This document shows, one piece after another, positions 32,303 through 32,560 of a stretch of 32,560 nt of DNA. The stretch is from Bacteroidales bacterium (lineage in GTDB: Bacteria > Bacteroidota > Bacteroidia > Bacteroidales > UBA932), in the NCBI GenBank assembly GCA_017454905.1, contig JAFTCB010000003.1:1-32560 (forward strand), written 5' to 3'. The notes under the pieces were generated by a model that saw only the letters and a program-made list of their open reading frames with translations, did not search any database and was not told the DNA's origin. The position numbers and the translations under genes were made by a program. Each line of letters opens with the position of its first letter. The stretch's first letter is position 1.

Positions 32303-32560
32303 CTATTCTTTCTTCAGTTCCTCCGTTGGATTGGTGTTCAAGATGGTAAAGGACATCGTGGAGATGACAGCGGAGGTCATTCCCAGGACGAGCACCCATG
32401 TCAACAGGAAAATCCAGATGGGAACGGGGGCCTGTTCTGCGAACTGTCCCCGCCAGCGATCGATGATCCAGACACTGAGTGGAATAGAAGCGACAAAGAT
32501 CAATGATCCAAGGATGAGGTATTTGCGCAACAAGGTCCACAACAGTTCCGGTGTCGTGGC
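32303..32560 (-). CDS. C-terminal end of an FtsX/MacB-like ABC transporter permease (partial)
   Basis: The frame is open from the window edge to the stop at 32303, giving 85 visible residues beginning ATPELLWTLLRKYL. Two membrane segments (about residues 16-33 and 48-72 of the visible part) are separated by a short periplasmic turn (RWRGQFAEQAPVPIW), and the end reads TNPTEELKKE. This order, with a 'N-P-x-E-x-L-x-x-E' tail, is the usual C-terminus of FtsX-domain permeases of macrolide/lipoprotein-export-type ABC systems in Bacteroidetes. The rest of the gene and its ATPase partner lie outside. The cargo cannot be inferred. Confidence 0.8.
   Translation of the reverse strand, partial: ATTPELLWTLLRKYLILGSLIFVASIPLSVWIIDRWRGQFAEQAPVPIWIFLLTWVLVLGMTSAVISTMSFTILNTNPTEELKKE

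Overview
The window looks like a chromosomal segment of a GC-rich member of the Bacteroidales, probably an uncultured or Rikenellaceae-like gut lineage. The evidence is of four kinds. Promoters carry the Bacteroidetes -7 box TAnnTTTG. Genes mostly lack Shine-Dalgarno sites. The gene families are typical of the group: BspA-like repeat protein, TonB plug domain, C69 dipeptidase, anSME-type sulfatase, GH92 mannosidase. The trp operon has the order B-E-G-D-C-F-A. There is no phage, CRISPR array or intact transposon.

Layout. 1-9169: the tail of a leucine-rich-repeat surface protein, a secreted protein that is only a TonB-receptor plug domain, a DPP-IV-type S9 peptidase, a PLP-dependent beta-eliminating lyase (tryptophanase/tyrosine phenol-lyase family), a DUF554 membrane protein, a cysteine glutathione peroxidase and a second large S9 peptidase. 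Convergent pairs are separated by long perfect hairpins. 9213-15845: a complete tryptophan operon, preceded by a palindrome in the promoter, a leader peptide with three consecutive Trp codons and a terminator hairpin, which looks like ribosome-mediated attenuation. 15842-20531: an opposing operon acn-icd-gltA, translationally coupled by ATGA overlaps, that makes 2-oxoglutarate from oxaloacetate and acetyl-CoA. Its last gene shares its stop-codon bases with trpA. 20931-24939: C69 dipeptidase, lipoprotein sulfatase and SDR oxidoreductase, probably one transcript. 25006-27698: a small secreted basic-tailed protein followed by pheS, then a queuosine-precursor transporter and queF. 27726-31456: a GH92 alpha-mannosidase and an alkaline phosphatase 8 bases apart. 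31464-32560: tRNA-Ser(GCU), a dense set of nested inverted repeats, the decayed 3' end of a winged-helix regulator gene, and the end of an FtsX-like ABC permease.

The genes suit an amino-acid- and glycan-using gut anaerobe: secreted peptidases supply peptides, sulfatase, mannosidase and phosphatase strip host or fungal glycans, and the trp and citrate branches supply biosynthesis. The items most worth a second look are the trp leader (9214-9390), the lyase with tyrosine-phenol-lyase-type residues but a missing PLP-contact arginine (3399-4847), the nested foldback region next to tRNA-Ser (31616-31800), and two families of intergenic palindromes (6239-6320; 24974/32191).
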